A stretch of DNA of 64,000 bases from Mycolicibacterium lutetiense. GTDB taxonomy: Bacteria; Actinomycetota; Actinomycetes; Mycobacteriales; Mycobacteriaceae. This document shows, in pieces, positions 43,532 through 53,667 of the stretch. The stretch's first letter is position 1, and each line of letters starts with the position of its first letter. The stretch covers positions 1,364,001-1,428,000 of the forward strand of contig NZ_JAGIOP010000001.1 of assembly GCF_017876775.1 (NCBI RefSeq), written 5' to 3'. Made by a program: the position numbers and the translations under genes. A model generated the notes under the pieces. It was given only the letters and a program-made list of their open reading frames with translations, ran no database searches and had not been told where the DNA came from.

Positions 43532-46531
43532 ATGGCCAAGCCTGCGACCGACCGCCCGAAACTGCCCAGCGTCGGTCGGCTCGGGCTGGTGCATCCGCAG
43601 GCGGCGGCCGAACTGGAACAGCTCGGCTGGAACACCGAGGCACACGTCGAGTTGTTGTGGTCGTTGTCGCGCGCACCTGACGCCGACATCGCGCTGCTGG
43701 CCATGGTCCGGCTGGCTGATGCGCTCGGGACCGGCATCGAGGAACTCAACCGTCAGCTGTTGACCGACAAGGCACTCCGGGGCCGGCTGTTCGGTGTACT
43801 GGGATCCTCTGTGGCCTTGGGTGATCACCTCATCGCCCATCCGCAATCGTGGCGGTTGCTCACCGGCGCGGTCGGGCTCCCCGGTGCCGACGAGCTGCGC
43901 AGCGTCTTCACCGCAGCCGCACACACTGCCGAGATCGACAAGGGCGCAAGCAGTGCCGTGCCCGCACTGCGGGATCTCTACCGTGACAGGTTGCTGGTCC
44001 TGGCCGCCCTCGACGTGGCCTCGACCGTCGAGAACGAGCCGGTGCTGCCCTTCGTCGAGGTCGCCGCCCACCTGTCCGATCTGGCCGACGCTGCACTGGC
44101 CGCAGCGCTGACGATAGCCACCCGCGTCGTGTGCGAAGACGGGGTGGAGCCCCGGCTGGCGGTCGTCGCGATGGGCAAATGCGGTGCGCGCGAGCTGAAT
44201 TACGTCAGCGACGTCGACGTCATCTTCGTGGGGGAGGCCGTCCCCGAAGGGGAAGGTGATGACAACCTGGCCACCGTGACCCGGGTGGCCGGCGAGATGA
44301 TGCAGTTCGCCGGCGAGGCGTTCTTCGAGGTCGACGCCGCATTGCGTCCGGAAGGCAAACGCGGCCAGCTGGTCCGGACGCTGGAATCCCACGTCGCGTA
44401 CTACGAGCGCTGGGCGAAAACGTGGGAATTCCAGGCGCTGCTCAAGGCGCGTCCGGCCGCGGGTGACGCCGAACTCGGAAAGGCCTACCTCGAGGCAATG
44501 ATGCCCATGGTGTGGACCGCCTGCGAGCGTGACGATTTCGTTCCCGAGGTGCAGGCCATGCGCCGCCGCGTCGAGGAACTCGTCCCGGCCGGAGTGCGGG
44601 CCCGCGAGCTCAAGCTGGGTACCGGAGGCCTGCGTGACGTCGAATTCGCCGTCCAGCTCCTGCAATTGGTGCACGGACGCAATGACGAATCGCTTCATGT
44701 GGCATCCACCGTCGATGCGTTGGCGGCCCTCGGCGATGGCGGCTACATCGGTCGCGACGACACCGCCAACCTGACCGCCTCCTACGAATTCCTGCGGCTC
44801 CTCGAGCACCGCCTGCAACTGCAGCGGCTCAAACGCACCCACATGCTGCCTGACGAAAGCGACGACGAGGCGTACCGCTGGCTGGCCCGGGCCGCGCACG
44901 TGCGCCCCGACGGCCGCCACGATGCGGCCGGCGTACTGCGCGACGAGCTCAAGCGGCAGAGCATGAGGGTGTCGCGATTGCACGCCAAGCTCTTCTACCA
45001 ACCGCTGTTGGAATCGGTGGGCCAGCCGGCACTGGGCATCGGCGCAGGCATGAGCACCCAGGCGGCCGAACGACAGCTTGCCGCACTGGGTTACGAGGGA
45101 CCGCAGAGCGCGCTGACTCACCTGGCCGCGCTCACCGGTCAGACCGGACGGCGCGGCACCGTGCAGCAGGTGCTGCTGCCGACCCTGCTGGACTGGCTGT
45201 CGGACACCCCCGACCCGGACTCCGGCCTGCTGGCCTACCGCCGGATCAGCGAGGAACTGGCCGAACAGCGCTGGTACCTGTCGACCCTGCGCGACGAGGG
45301 GGCGGTGGCCAAGCGGCTGATGCGGATACTGGGCACCTCGGCCTATATTCCCGAACTGCTGATCCGCGCCCCCGAGGTGATCCTGCTCTACGCCGACGGC
45401 CCCAACGGCCCGAAGCTGCTCGACAGCGATCCCGAAAGCCTGGCCCGCGCGCTGGTGGCCTCGGCCGGCCGACACCGGGACCCGGTACGCGCCATCGCTG
45501 CCGCCCGCACGCTGCGCCGTGGGGAACTGGCCCGCATCGCCTCCGCGGACGTGCTGGGCCTGCTGGACGTGATCGACGTGTGCAAGGCGCTGACCTCGGT
45601 ATGGGTCGCCGTGCTGCAGGCCGCGCTCGACGCGGTGATCCGGGCCAACACAACCGAATCCGGTGCGCCGGCCCGCATCGCGGTGATCGGCATGGGCCGG
45701 CTCGGCGGCGGCGAGTTGGGATACGGCTCCGACGCCGACGTCATGTTCGTGTACGAACCGAACACCGGCGTCGAGGATTCGACGGCCGTGCGCTGGTCGG
45801 TGAGCATCGCCGAACAGGTCAGGGCACTGCTGGGGACACCGAGCGCGGACCCGCCGTTGGAGGTCGACACCGGGCTGCGGCCGGAGGGCCGTAGCGGGCC
45901 GCTGGTGCGGACGCTGGCGTCGTATGCGGCCTACTACGAACAGTGGGCGCAACCGTGGGAGATCCAGGCGCTGTTGCGGGCGCACCGGGTGGCCGGAGAT
46001 CTGGAGCTCGGTGAGCGCTTCCTGCTCATGGTCGACAAGACCCGATACCCCTCGGGCGGGGTATCGGCCGAGACTGTTCAGGAGATCCGCCGGATCAAGG
46101 CGCGCGTGGACGCCGAACGGCTGCCCCGCGGTGCCGACCCAAACACACACACCAAGCTGGGCCGTGGCGGACTGGCCGACATCGAGTGGACCGTGCAGCT
46201 GCTTCAGCTGCGTCATGCACACAACTTGCCTGCGCTGCACAACACTTCGACGTTGCAGACCCTCGACGCAATCGGCGCGGCCGAGTTGGTTGCCGAGAGC
46301 GATGTCGAGTTGTTGCGGGATGCCTGGCTGACGGCCACGCGAGCGCGCAATGCCCTGGTACTGGTGCGCGGCAAGCCCACCGATCAGCTGCCCGGTCCGG
46401 GCCGTCAGCTCAACGCGGTTGCCCTGGCGGCCGGGTGGGGCAGCGACGACGGCGGGGAGTTCCTGGACAACTACCTGCGGGTGACGCGGCGGGCGAAGGG
46501 CGTGGTCCGCAAGATTTTCGGCGGCGAATAG
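43532..46531 (+). CDS. glnE: Glutamine synthetase adenylyltransferase/deadenylylase GlnE
   Basis: 999 aa (GTG 43529 would add one). Two nucleotidyltransferase domains: the N-terminal one with [20 protein letters not shown] (deadenylylating half) and the C-terminal one with [20 protein letters not shown] (adenylylating half), each followed by a helical GlnE-type region ([35 protein letters not shown]). It controls GlnA1 by modifying Tyr406. Directly behind glnA2 and near glnA1, as in M. tuberculosis. Confidence 0.95.
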   Translation: MAKPATDRPKLPSVGRLGLVHPQAAAELEQLGWNTEAHVELLWSLSRAPDADIALLAMVRLADALGTGIEELNRQLLTDKALRGRLFGVLGSSVALGDHLIAHPQSWRLLTGAVGLPGADELRSVFTAAAHTAEIDKGASSAVPALRDLYRDRLLVLAALDVASTVENEPVLPFVEVAAHLSDLADAALAAALTIATRVVCEDGVEPRLAVVAMGKCGARELNYVSDVDVIFVGEAVPEGEGDDNLATVTRVAGEMMQFAGEAFFEVDAALRPEGKRGQLVRTLESHVAYYERWAKTWEFQALLKARPAAGDAELGKAYLEAMMPMVWTACERDDFVPEVQAMRRRVEELVPAGVRARELKLGTGGLRDVEFAVQLLQLVHGRNDESLHVASTVDALAALGDGGYIGRDDTANLTASYEFLRLLEHRLQLQRLKRTHMLPDESDDEAYRWLARAAHVRPDGRHDAAGVLRDELKRQSMRVSRLHAKLFYQPLLESVGQPALGIGAGMSTQAAERQLAALGYEGPQSALTHLAALTGQTGRRGTVQQVLLPTLLDWLSDTPDPDSGLLAYRRISEELAEQRWYLSTLRDEGAVAKRLMRILGTSAYIPELLIRAPEVILLYADGPNGPKLLDSDPESLARALVASAGRHRDPVRAIAAARTLRRGELARIASADVLGLLDVIDVCKALTSVWVAVLQAALDAVIRANTTESGAPARIAVIGMGRLGGGELGYGSDADVMFVYEPNTGVEDSTAVRWSVSIAEQVRALLGTPSADPPLEVDTGLRPEGRSGPLVRTLASYAAYYEQWAQPWEIQALLRAHRVAGDLELGERFLLMVDKTRYPSGGVSAETVQEIRRIKARVDAERLPRGADPNTHTKLGRGGLADIEWTVQLLQLRHAHNLPALHNTSTLQTLDAIGAAELVAESDVELLRDAWLTATRARNALVLVRGKPTDQLPGPGRQLNAVALAAGWGSDDGGEFLDNYLRVTRRAKGVVRKIFGGE

Positions 46532-46584
46532 GGGTAGCGAGTAGGGGTTGAGCCGCCCCGCGTGCACGACGTCGCAGTGGGTGA

Positions 46585-46605
46585 TGTTAATAAGGGCATA
46601 TAACA
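46585..46605. promoter_or_regulatory. Inverted repeat upstream of the thioesterase gene
   Basis: TGTTA (46585-46589) and TAACA (46601-46605) flank an 11-nt AT-rich centre, 19-39 bp before the ATG at 46624. Possible operator in the 92-bp gap after glnE; no matching regulator adjoins. Confidence 0.3.
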
Positions 46606-46623
46606 AAGTCACTGGGAGTCCGG

Positions 46624-47253
46624 ATGAAGCACACGTTCGACGTCATCACCGCGGCCGAGCACGATCGACTCGAAGCGCTCTATGAGCCGTTCGCCCGTGC
46701 CATGCGCGAACTCGTGGATGCCGGAGTGCGTACCGAAGTGGACTCGCAGACCATCGTCGAGGCGACCGCGGCTGTCGAGGCTGTTACCGCATCGCTGCGC
46801 CGCGAACAGCGCGACGGCCCGCACGCGATGTTGCACGCCGAGACGAACCGTCCGGTGGTGTGGGCGAATCCGGTCGTCGGCCTGCGCAATGCGATGGCCC
46901 CGCCGTTGGTGATCGAACATGCCGAGGACGGCAGCTGCTGGAGTGAATTCATGTTGGGCGCCGCCTACGAGGGTCCGCTGGGGTGGGTGCACGGCGGGAT
47001 CTGTGCGCTGGTGCTCGACCACATTCTCGGCGAGGTGGCCAGCGGGGGACTGAACGAGCCGCGGTACACCGGCACCATCACATGCCGGTACCGCCGAGGC
47101 ACGCCGCTGGGGCCGCTGCGCGCCGAGGCGTACATCGACCGGACCGAAGGTGTCAAAACCTTTGCGAGGGGCCACATCAGCGATGGTGACGGGATCACCG
47201 TCGAGGCAGAAGGCGTCTTCATCACCCCGGCATGGGCCCGGGATGCCGGATGA
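46624..47253 (+). CDS. PaaI-type hotdog-fold thioesterase
   Basis: 209 aa. The C-terminal two thirds form a hotdog domain: YEGPLGWVHGGICALVLDHILGEVAS (conserved HGG with Asp in place of the usual Asn/Glu) and YRRGTPLGPLRAEAYIDRTEG. N-terminal residues 1-60 are helical and not part of the domain. Probably hydrolyses an acyl-CoA; substrate unknown. The stop overlaps the ATG of the F420-type oxidoreductase gene (ATGA), so the two act together. Confidence 0.84.
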   Translation: MKHTFDVITAAEHDRLEALYEPFARAMRELVDAGVRTEVDSQTIVEATAAVEAVTASLRREQRDGPHAMLHAETNRPVVWANPVVGLRNAMAPPLVIEHAEDGSCWSEFMLGAAYEGPLGWVHGGICALVLDHILGEVASGGLNEPRYTGTITCRYRRGTPLGPLRAEAYIDRTEGVKTFARGHISDGDGITVEAEGVFITPAWARDAG

Positions 47254-48107
47254 AGTTCTACGTGAGCATGGCCTTCATGGACACCCGGGAGGCCGTCGAA
47301 GTGGCCAAGGCCGCTGACGATCTCGGCTACGACGGGATGGGCATCCCAGATCACGTGGTGAACCTGGAGACACTGGCCACGCCGTATCCCTACACCAAGG
47401 ACGGCAAACGGCGCTGGGAGGCATTCACCGACTGGCCGGATCCGTGGGTGATGATCGGGGCCCTGGCGCTGGTCACCACTCGGCTCAAGTTCGTCACCAC
47501 GGTCTACCTGCCCGCGATGCGTGACCCATATTCGGCGGCGAAAGCCATTGGCACCGCGGCCTATCTGGCCGGCGGCCGGCTGGAACTGGGTATCGGGGTC
47601 GGCTGGTGCGAGGAGGAATTCGACCTGCTGGGCCAGCAGTTCGCGCGCCGCGGGAAGCGCACCGACGAGATGCTCGAGCTGATGAAGAAGCTGTGGGAGC
47701 CCGGCTGGACGGAGTTTTCCGGCGAGTTCTACTCCACGCCGCGCCTGGAGATGGAGCCCACACCGCCGCGGATCCCGATCTACGTCGGCGGGCTGTCCGA
47801 TATCGCCCTGCGCCGTGCGGCGCGACACGACGGCTGGATCGGCGATCTGATCTCCACCGAGGCCGCCTTGCAGCGCGTCGACCGGCTGCGTGACCTGCGC
47901 GCCGAAAAGGGTTTGACGATGGACGATTTCACCGTCATCACACCGCTCACCGATGCCTTCACCCCCGAGCACTATGCGCGCGCGGAGGCCGGCGGTATCC
48001 AGGGCATCGTCACCATGCCGTGGATGTTCTACAGCGGCCCCGGCGCCACCCTGGCCGAGAAGATCGACGGAATGAAGCGGTTCCGCCAAGATCTCGCGCT
48101 GGACTAG
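47250..48107 (+). CDS. LLM-class (luciferase-like) oxidoreductase, probably F420-dependent
   Basis: 285 aa TIM-barrel. Features of the family: KFYVSMAFMDTREAVEVAKAADDLGYDGMGIPDHV, LGIGVGWCEEEFDLLGQQF (phosphate/cofactor loop) and PIYVGGLSDIALRRAARHDGWIGD. F420 or FMN use cannot be decided; mycobacteria mostly use F420. ATG overlaps the thioesterase stop and the C-terminus overlaps the convergent DoxX gene by 4 bp. The long upstream start is rejected. Confidence 0.87.
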   Translation: MKFYVSMAFMDTREAVEVAKAADDLGYDGMGIPDHVVNLETLATPYPYTKDGKRRWEAFTDWPDPWVMIGALALVTTRLKFVTTVYLPAMRDPYSAAKAIGTAAYLAGGRLELGIGVGWCEEEFDLLGQQFARRGKRTDEMLELMKKLWEPGWTEFSGEFYSTPRLEMEPTPPRIPIYVGGLSDIALRRAARHDGWIGDLISTEAALQRVDRLRDLRAEKGLTMDDFTVITPLTDAFTPEHYARAEAGGIQGIVTMPWMFYSGPGATLAEKIDGMKRFRQDLALD

Positions 48108-48517
48108 GTGCGCTTACCGCGCGCCGCATCCAATGCATAAGCGCCGCCACCGATGACGGCGAGCAGCAGGAAACCGAAGCAGAACAAGACGGCGGGTTCG
48201 CCACCGTTCTCGATCGGCAACAGGCCTTTGGACTGATGCTCGGTGAAGTATGCGAACGCCATCTGACCCGAGGCAATGAACGCCGCGATCCTGGTGAACA
48301 GCCCCACCATGATCAGCAGGCCCAACACCAACTCGATGACGCCGGCGTACCAGTACGGCCAGCTACCGACCGGCATGGCGCCGGTTCCCGAATCGACGGG
48401 CCAGGCAAAGAGTTTCGAGGCCCCATGAATGGCGAACATGAAGCCGAGCACGACACGGAACAAGCTGATGACGGCGGGCGAAAGCGAGCCGAGCCGGGTG
48501 TCCAGATTGGTCGTCAT
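48104..48517 (-). CDS. DoxX-family membrane protein
   Basis: 137 aa with four predicted membrane segments (VISLFRVVLGFMFAIHGASKL, WYAGVIELVLGLLIMVGLF, IAAFIASGQMAFAYF, AVLFCFGFLLLAVIGGG). DoxX proteins can form membrane oxidoreductase complexes, in mycobacteria with SodA and SseA in thiol stress; whether this paralogue does so is unknown. ATG start. Follows dtd on the same strand after 32 bp. Confidence 0.85.
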   Translation of the reverse strand: MTTNLDTRLGSLSPAVISLFRVVLGFMFAIHGASKLFAWPVDSGTGAMPVGSWPYWYAGVIELVLGLLIMVGLFTRIAAFIASGQMAFAYFTEHQSKGLLPIENGGEPAVLFCFGFLLLAVIGGGAYALDAARGKRT

Positions 48518-48549
48518 GGGCTGACAATACGCTCAGACAGTCAGGAAAT

Positions 48550-48981
48550 TCACAGCTCCAGCACCACCGTTACCGGTCCGTCATTGACCAGTTCCACCTG
48601 CATATCCGCACCGAAAACCCCCGTTTCCACCACCGCGCCCAACTGCCTGAGCGTGCCGGCGAACTCGGCCACCAGCGGTTCGGCCACCGGCCCGGGCGCC
48701 GCCGCATTCCAGGACGGGCGCCTGCCCTTGTCGGTATTGGCATACAGCGTGAATTGACTGATCACCAAGATGGGGGCGCCAACATCGGATGCTGATTTCT
48801 CGTCATCGAGAATTCGTAACTGCCAGAGCTTTTCAGCCATCCGTCGGGCCTTGGCCGCGTCGTCGTCGTGGGTGACGCCGACCAGGGCGAGCAGCCCCTG
48901 CGGTTGCGGATCGATGGCTCCGACGATCTGTCCGTCCACCGACACGCTCGCAGCGCTCACCCGCTGCACCAGAACACGCAT
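48550..48981 (-). CDS. dtd: D-aminoacyl-tRNA deacylase
   Basis: 143 aa. Removes D-amino acids from charged tRNAs. Both active-site blocks are present: [27 protein letters not shown] (SQFTL) and [13 protein letters not shown] near the C-terminus (the usual Gly-cisPro is NDGPVT). N-terminal [21 protein letters not shown] is standard. ATG start; upstream lies the glnA1 terminator hairpin. Confidence 0.95.
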   Translation of the reverse strand: MRVLVQRVSAASVSVDGQIVGAIDPQPQGLLALVGVTHDDDAAKARRMAEKLWQLRILDDEKSASDVGAPILVISQFTLYANTDKGRRPSWNAAAPGPVAEPLVAEFAGTLRQLGAVVETGVFGADMQVELVNDGPVTVVLEL

Positions 48982-49005
48982 GGGTCCATTGTGCGGGGGA
49001 GCGCT

Positions 49006-49065
49006 GCGAGCAGACGCAAATGTCCCCCAAAACCGGAGTTCTGGGGGACATTTGTGTCTGCTCGC
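49006..49065 (-). terminator. glnA1 terminator hairpin sharing the GCGAGCAGAC arm
   Basis: Two 23-nt arms (49006-49028, 49043-49065) pair fully except for one G/T position; ends GCGAGCAGAC/GTCTGCTCGC, inner CCCCC/GGGGG, loop 14 nt. It lies 9 bp after the glnA1 stop. The same outer arm ends aceE (11049-11108), so this is a dispersed terminator-type repeat. Confidence 0.75.
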
Positions 49066-49073
49066 GCTAGGAC

Positions 49074-50510
49074 TTACACGTCGTAGTACAGGCTGAACTC
49101 GTAGGGGTGAGGCCGGATCTGGATCGGCAGGATCTCGTTCTCGCGCTTGTAGGAGATCCAGGTCTCGATCAGGTCCTCGGTGAACACGCCACCCTCGGTG
49201 AGGTACTCGTGATCCTCTTCGAGGCGGTCGATCACCGCGGCCAGCGAGGTCGGGGCCTGCGGGATGTTGGCGGCCTCGTCCGGCGGCAGCTCGTAGAGGT
49301 CCTTGTCGACCGGGGCCAGCGGCTCGATCTTCTTCTTGATGCCGTCGATGCCGGCCATCAGCATCGCCGCGAACGCCAGGTACGGGTTACCCGAGCTGTC
49401 GGGGCAGCGGAACTCGAGGCGCTTGGCCTTCGGGTTGTTGCCGGTGATCGGGATACGGACACAGGCCGAGCGGTTGCGCTGGCTGTACACCAGGTTGATC
49501 GGGGCCTCGTAGCCCGGCACCAGGCGCTTGTAGGAGTTCACCGTCGGGTTGGTGAACGCCAGCAGCGACGGCGCGTGGTGCAGGATGCCGCCGATGTAGT
49601 GGCGGGCCAGGTCCGACAGGCCGGCGTAGCCCGACTCGTCGTGGAACAGCGGCTTGCCGTCCTTCCACAGCGACTGGTGGGCGTGCATGCCCGAACCGTT
49701 GTCACCGAACAGCGGCTTGGGCATGAAGGTGACGGTCTTGCCGTTCTGCCAGGCGGTGTTCTTGATGATGTACTTGAACAGCTGCACATCGTCGGCCGCG
49801 TGCAGCAGCGTGTTGAACTTGTAGTTGATCTCGGCCTGACCGGCGGTGCCCACCTCGTGGTGACCGCGCTCCAGGATGAACCCGGCGTTGGTCAGGTTGG
49901 TCGACATCTCGTCGCGCAGGTCGACGTAGTGGTCGTAGGGCGCCACGGGGAAGTAGCCGCCCTTGGGGCGGACCTTGTAACCGAGGTTGGGGCCGCCGTC
50001 GGCTTCGAAGGGCTCGCCGGTGTTCCACCACGCGGACTCGGAATCCACCTCGTAGAAGGTGCCGTTCATCTTGGAGTCGAAGCTCACCGAGTCGAAGATG
50101 TAGAACTCGGCCTCGGCACCGAAGAAGCAGGTATCTGCGATACCGGTGCTGGCCAGGTAGTTCTCCGCCTTGCGGGCCACGTTGCGCGGGTCGCGTGAGT
50201 ACGCCTCACGGGTGAACGGGTCGTGCACGAAGAAGTTCAGGTTCAGCGTCTTGGCGGCGCGGAACGGGTCGATGCGCGCGGTATCAGGGTCCGGCAGCAG
50301 CATCATGTCGGATTCGTGGATCGACTGGAAACCGCGGACCGACGAGCCGTCGAACGCGAGACCGTCCTCGAAGACGCTCGCGTCGAACGCGGACGCCGGG
50401 ATCGAGAAGTGCTGGACGACTCCGGGCAGATCGCAGAAGCGAATGTCGACGTACTCGACGTTCTCGTCCTTGATCAGCTTGAAGATGTCGTCGGACGTCT
50501 TTTCTGCCAC
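49074..50510 (-). CDS. glnA1: Glutamine synthetase I GlnA1
   Basis: 478 aa, equal to M. tuberculosis GlnA1 in length and start ([22 protein letters not shown]). Dodecameric ammonia-assimilating enzyme. GS motifs: [47 protein letters not shown] and [10 protein letters not shown]. The adenylylation loop [14 protein letters not shown] contains Tyr406, the site used by GlnE. GTG 50510 with AAGGAG about 10 nt upstream; a longer ORF is rejected. Tandem GlnR-like boxes lie 52-89 bp upstream. Confidence 0.96.
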   Translation of the reverse strand: MAEKTSDDIFKLIKDENVEYVDIRFCDLPGVVQHFSIPASAFDASVFEDGLAFDGSSVRGFQSIHESDMMLLPDPDTARIDPFRAAKTLNLNFFVHDPFTREAYSRDPRNVARKAENYLASTGIADTCFFGAEAEFYIFDSVSFDSKMNGTFYEVDSESAWWNTGEPFEADGGPNLGYKVRPKGGYFPVAPYDHYVDLRDEMSTNLTNAGFILERGHHEVGTAGQAEINYKFNTLLHAADDVQLFKYIIKNTAWQNGKTVTFMPKPLFGDNGSGMHAHQSLWKDGKPLFHDESGYAGLSDLARHYIGGILHHAPSLLAFTNPTVNSYKRLVPGYEAPINLVYSQRNRSACVRIPITGNNPKAKRLEFRCPDSSGNPYLAFAAMLMAGIDGIKKKIEPLAPVDKDLYELPPDEAANIPQAPTSLAAVIDRLEEDHEYLTEGGVFTEDLIETWISYKRENEILPIQIRPHPYEFSLYYDV

Positions 50511-50561
50511 TTCAGTGTTCTCCTTTACTGGTAACCCGCGGGTTGACGCTAAGGACACGAT

Positions 50562-50599
50562 GTTGCGCAGTCGTCAACCATATGTTGCGCGCAAGTTAC
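50562..50599 (-). promoter_or_regulatory. Tandem GlnR-type boxes upstream of glnA1
   Basis: On the minus strand GTAAC-N6-GCAAC (50599-50584) fits the actinobacterial GlnR consensus GTNAC-N6-GNAAC, and TTGAC-N6-GCAAC (50577-50562) fits all but one fixed base. The boxes are exactly 22 bp apart, two helical turns, the standard spacing of GlnR sites. The glnA1 start is at 50510, so the boxes lie in the expected promoter region. Confidence 0.68.
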
Positions 50600-50666
50600 G
50601 CGATGGCCGCTCCGTGTGACATGAGCTACTCACCGGCACTCAACCGGACCAGCCTATTCTGACCCT

Positions 50667-51152
50667 ATGGCGCGCACGATGGGAACTTGGCTGTCCGGAC
50701 CGGGACCGTTCGACGCCGGTGACGGCGAGGACACCGAGGATGGCCGGGGCAAATACCCCGGTGAGCGCCTCGGCTTGCCCGAATCCGGCCCCGGCTCGCT
50801 TGCCCGCATGGGCCGGCGGGTGGGTGCGCTCTGTATCGATTGGCTGGTGGCCTACGGGCTGGCGGGCCTGGCGATGGCCTTGGGCCTGATTTCGCTGCCG
50901 ATGCTGTCTACGGCGGTGCTGGTGATCTGGATGGTGATAGGAACGATCGCCGTGCGGCTGTTCTCGTTCACCCCGGGGCAGCTCGCGGTAGGTCTGGTCG
51001 TGGTGCCGGCCGACGGACGCGACGGAATCGGCATCGTCCGGGCGTTTCTGCGGGTGGTGTTGATCGCGCTGGTGATCCCGCCGCTCGTGTCCGACACGGA
51101 TCTGCGCGGCCTGCACGACCGGCTGACGTTCACCGCGATGGTGCGTCGCTAG
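50667..51152 (+). CDS. RDD-family membrane protein
   Basis: 161 aa. After a soluble, Gly/Asp-rich N-terminal 45 residues, the RDD domain begins with RMGRRVGALCIDWLVAYGL (Arg, Asp), has membrane segments (LAMALGLISLPMLSTAVLVIWMVIGTIAV) and the second conserved segment FSFTPGQLAVGLVVV, ending DLRGLHDRLTFTAMV. Function of the family unknown (possible transporter or stress role). ATG lies 6 nt after TATTCT (50655-50660), predicting a leaderless message. Divergent from glnA1, convergent with the DUF4191 gene. Confidence 0.87.
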   Translation: MARTMGTWLSGPGPFDAGDGEDTEDGRGKYPGERLGLPESGPGSLARMGRRVGALCIDWLVAYGLAGLAMALGLISLPMLSTAVLVIWMVIGTIAVRLFSFTPGQLAVGLVVVPADGRDGIGIVRAFLRVVLIALVIPPLVSDTDLRGLHDRLTFTAMVRR

Positions 51153-51164
51153 GAGCAGATCGCG

Positions 51165-51917
51165 TTACTTGCGGCGGGCGGTGCGCTGCATGCCGCGCAT
51201 CTTCGCGCCGGCAGGCATCGGGCCCTTCGGCAATCCGGCCGCGCCGGCCTTGGTGCCCAGTGCGGTCAACCGGGACTCGATCGAGTCCATCTGCTTGACC
51301 GTGATGTTCGCCGGCAACTTGTTCAGGTGGCGCTCCAGCTTGGACAGCGGCACCTCACCCTCGCCGTTGCCGACGACGATGTCGTAGATCGGGATATCGC
51401 CGACCAGACGTGCGGTGCGCTTCTTCTCCTGCGCCAGCAGCGGCTTGACCCGATTGGCCGCACCTTCACCGACGAAGATCACACCGGGCCGGCCGATCAC
51501 CCGGTGCACGGCGTCGAAATGACCGGTCGCCGCGACGCCGGGGGTGACGCGCCATTTGCCGCGCATGTTGTCCAGCGCCCAGGCCGCGGCGCCCGTCTGG
51601 CCCTCGGCCTTCGTGTACACCGACTTCTGGGCCCGGCGGCCGAAGATGATGAACGCGACCAGCGCGCCCAGCACGACGCCGAGGGGGATCATCGTGTACA
51701 TCGTGAACCCGCCGATGAGCAGGCCGGCGACCACCGAGGCGCCGACGATCAGCACGAACGCGCCGATCATGTACGGCAGGAGACGCTTGTCCTCTTTGCG
51801 CTGGATCTGGAATGCCTGCCACAGCTGACTGCGCCGCTGTTTGGAGGCCACCTTGCGGGCAGCCTTCGCCTCGGCCTTTGCCGCTTTGGTCTCTGCGGCA
51901 GTGCGGGTTTTCGCCAT
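51165..51917 (-). CDS. DUF4191 family membrane protein
   Basis: 250 aa. A basic, Ala/Lys-rich first 45 residues, two membrane helices (LPYMIGAFVLIVGASVVAGLLIGG and MYTMIPLGVVLGALVAFIIFG), then a soluble part ending in a basic tail (GAKMRGMQRTARRK). Conserved in actinobacteria next to lipA; function unknown. ATG 51917 chosen over the longer ORF since it gives the normal length and clears the lipA stop by 4 bp. Probably co-transcribed with lipA-lipB. Confidence 0.87.
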   Translation of the reverse strand: MAKTRTAAETKAAKAEAKAARKVASKQRRSQLWQAFQIQRKEDKRLLPYMIGAFVLIVGASVVAGLLIGGFTMYTMIPLGVVLGALVAFIIFGRRAQKSVYTKAEGQTGAAAWALDNMRGKWRVTPGVAATGHFDAVHRVIGRPGVIFVGEGAANRVKPLLAQEKKRTARLVGDIPIYDIVVGNGEGEVPLSKLERHLNKLPANITVKQMDSIESRLTALGTKAGAAGLPKGPMPAGAKMRGMQRTARRK

Positions 51918-51921
51918 TGGT

Positions 51922-52866
51922 TCAGGATACGGGGGGTTGATCCGCGAACCGAACCCGCGCGGCCTGGGCATAGAGCCGGCCCGCACGGTAGGACGACCGC
52001 ACCAGTGGTCCGGCCAGCACGCCGGCGAATCCCAGGCCCTCGGCATAGCTCGACAACTCGACGAACTCGTCGGGGTGCACCCAGCGTTCGACCGGGTGGT
52101 GACGCGGTGACGGCCGCAGGTATTGGGTGATGGTGACGATGTCGCAGCCCGAGTCGTGCAGGTCGCGCAGCGCGGTCTGCACCTCGTCGATGGTCTCGCC
52201 CATTCCGAGGATCAGGTTCGATTTGGTGACCAGGCCGACGTCGCGGGCGGCGGTGATCACCGCCAGGCTGCGGTCGTAACGGAACGCCGGACGGATGCGC
52301 TTGAAGATGCGCGGCACCGTTTCGACGTTGTGCGCGAACACTTCTGGGCGCGATTCGAAAACTTCTGCCAGCTGGTCGGGGTCGCCGTTGAAGTCCGGCG
52401 CCAGCAATTCCACGCCGGTGTTCGGGTTGAGCCGCTTGATGTAGCGCACGGTCTCGGCGTACAACCAGGCCCCGCCGTCGGGCAGGTCGTCGCGGGCCAC
52501 CCCGGTCACGGTGGAGTAGCGCAGGCCCATCGCCTGCACGCTTTCGGCGACGCGGCGCGGCTCGTCACGGTCCAACTCGGTCGGCTTGCCGGTGTCGATC
52601 TGGCAGAAGTCACACCGGCGCGTGCACTGCTCGCCGCCGATCAGGAACGTGGCTTCCCGGTCCTCCCAGCATTCGAAGATGTTGGGGCAGCCCGCCTCCT
52701 CGCACACCGTGTGCAGGCCCTCGCGGCGCACCAACCCCTTGAGCTCGGTGTACTCCGGACCCATCTTGGCGCGGGTCTTGATCCACGGTGGTTTGCGTTC
52801 GATGGGCGTCTGCGCGTTGCGCACTTCCAGACGCAGCAGCTTCCGACCTTCAGGCACCACAGTCAC
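51922..52866 (-). CDS. lipA: Lipoyl synthase LipA
   Basis: 314 aa radical-SAM enzyme inserting sulfur atoms into octanoyl groups on lipoyl domains. Radical-SAM cluster ligands CxxxCxxC in [15 protein letters not shown]; auxiliary cluster Cys in [16 protein letters not shown]; the RSSYRAG serine near the end. GTG start (52866), 4 bp from the lipB stop. Serves DlaT in this window. Confidence 0.96.
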   Translation of the reverse strand: MTVVPEGRKLLRLEVRNAQTPIERKPPWIKTRAKMGPEYTELKGLVRREGLHTVCEEAGCPNIFECWEDREATFLIGGEQCTRRCDFCQIDTGKPTELDRDEPRRVAESVQAMGLRYSTVTGVARDDLPDGGAWLYAETVRYIKRLNPNTGVELLAPDFNGDPDQLAEVFESRPEVFAHNVETVPRIFKRIRPAFRYDRSLAVITAARDVGLVTKSNLILGMGETIDEVQTALRDLHDSGCDIVTITQYLRPSPRHHPVERWVHPDEFVELSSYAEGLGFAGVLAGPLVRSSYRAGRLYAQAARVRFADQPPVS

Positions 52867-52870
52867 AGGT

Positions 52871-53545
52871 TCATCCTACGTTCAGAGCTACTTCCAGTCG
52901 TCCGTCCAGCGCATCGCACACCGCGGCGGCGACGCGGTCGGTCACATCCTCGACGGTGATGTGGCGGCCGAGTTCGGCGGTCAGCGATGTCACACCGGCG
53001 TCGTCGATCCCGCACGGCACGATCGACGAGAACGCCGACAGGTCACAGTCACAGTTCAGCGCGAACCCGTGCAACGTCGTCGCCCGAGACACCCGGACGC
53101 CGATCGCCCCGACCTTGCGGGCCGGCCGGAGCCCATCGCCCGGAACCCACACACCCGAGCGTCCCTCGACGCGGCAGGTCTGCAGACCGAGATCCGCGCA
53201 CACACCGATGAGTGCTTCCTCAAGGCGCCGAACGAAATTCACCACATCGAGCGGCTCGGTCAGCCCGATGATGGGGTAGCCGACCAGCTGTCCGGGACCG
53301 TGCCAGGTGATCTTGCCGCCGCGGTCCGTGTCGACGACGGGCGTGCCGTCCACCGGGCGCTCGTGCGGCTCGGTGCGCTTACCCGCGGTGTAGACAGCGG
53401 GGTGTTGCAGCAGCAGCAGGGTGTCGGGACCACCGGCGACCCGGGCGTCGGCGATCTCGCGCTGCAGCGCCCAGGCGGCTTCGTAATCGATCCTGCCCAG
53501 GTGCCGCACATCGACGGGAGCCGCGGCCGAGCGGATGGATGTCAC
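52871..53545 (-). CDS. lipB: Octanoyl-ACP:protein octanoyltransferase LipB
   Basis: 224 aa from GTG 53545. Moves the octanoyl group from ACP to lipoyl domains. Active site: Cys in [14 protein letters not shown], Lys in [26 protein letters not shown], and [16 protein letters not shown]. The core after TSIRSAAAP matches M. tuberculosis LipB from its start. An alternative GTG at 53671 overlaps the upstream TIGR01777 stop (GTGA), stays in frame through the 21-bp repeat and would add 42 residues; which start is used is open. Confidence 0.93.
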   Translation of the reverse strand: MTSIRSAAAPVDVRHLGRIDYEAAWALQREIADARVAGGPDTLLLLQHPAVYTAGKRTEPHERPVDGTPVVDTDRGGKITWHGPGQLVGYPIIGLTEPLDVVNFVRRLEEALIGVCADLGLQTCRVEGRSGVWVPGDGLRPARKVGAIGVRVSRATTLHGFALNCDCDLSAFSSIVPCGIDDAGVTSLTAELGRHITVEDVTDRVAAAVCDALDGRLEVALNVG

Positions 53546-53560
53546 AGCCCCGACCGTACG

Positions 53561-53661
53561 CCCCAGCTCCGCGGGGACCCCAGCCAGCTGCGCGGGGACC
53601 CCAGCCAGCTGTGCGGGGACCCCAGCCAGCTGTGCGGGGACCCCAGCCAGCTGCGTGGACA
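53561..53661 (-). repeat. 21-bp tandem repeat, about 4.8 copies, before lipB
   Basis: Three full units (53578-53598, 53599-53619, 53620-53640), differing at one C/T position, flanked by degenerate copies on both sides. Read on the minus strand in the lipB frame each unit encodes Leu-Ala-Gly-Val-Pro-Ala-Gln. Unit length is a multiple of three, so copy-number changes keep the frame. Confidence 0.88.
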
Positions 53662-53667
53662 CCGTTG

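Noticed and set aside
43175..46612. 1145-codon open frame antisense to glnE
   Set aside because: GC-rich third positions of glnE create long antisense frames; the translation is His/Gln/Arg-rich without domains, and the plus-strand GlnE motifs are complete.
53561..53661. CRISPR-like array
   Set aside because: Units are contiguous without unique spacers and in frame with lipB; it is a simple tandem repeat.
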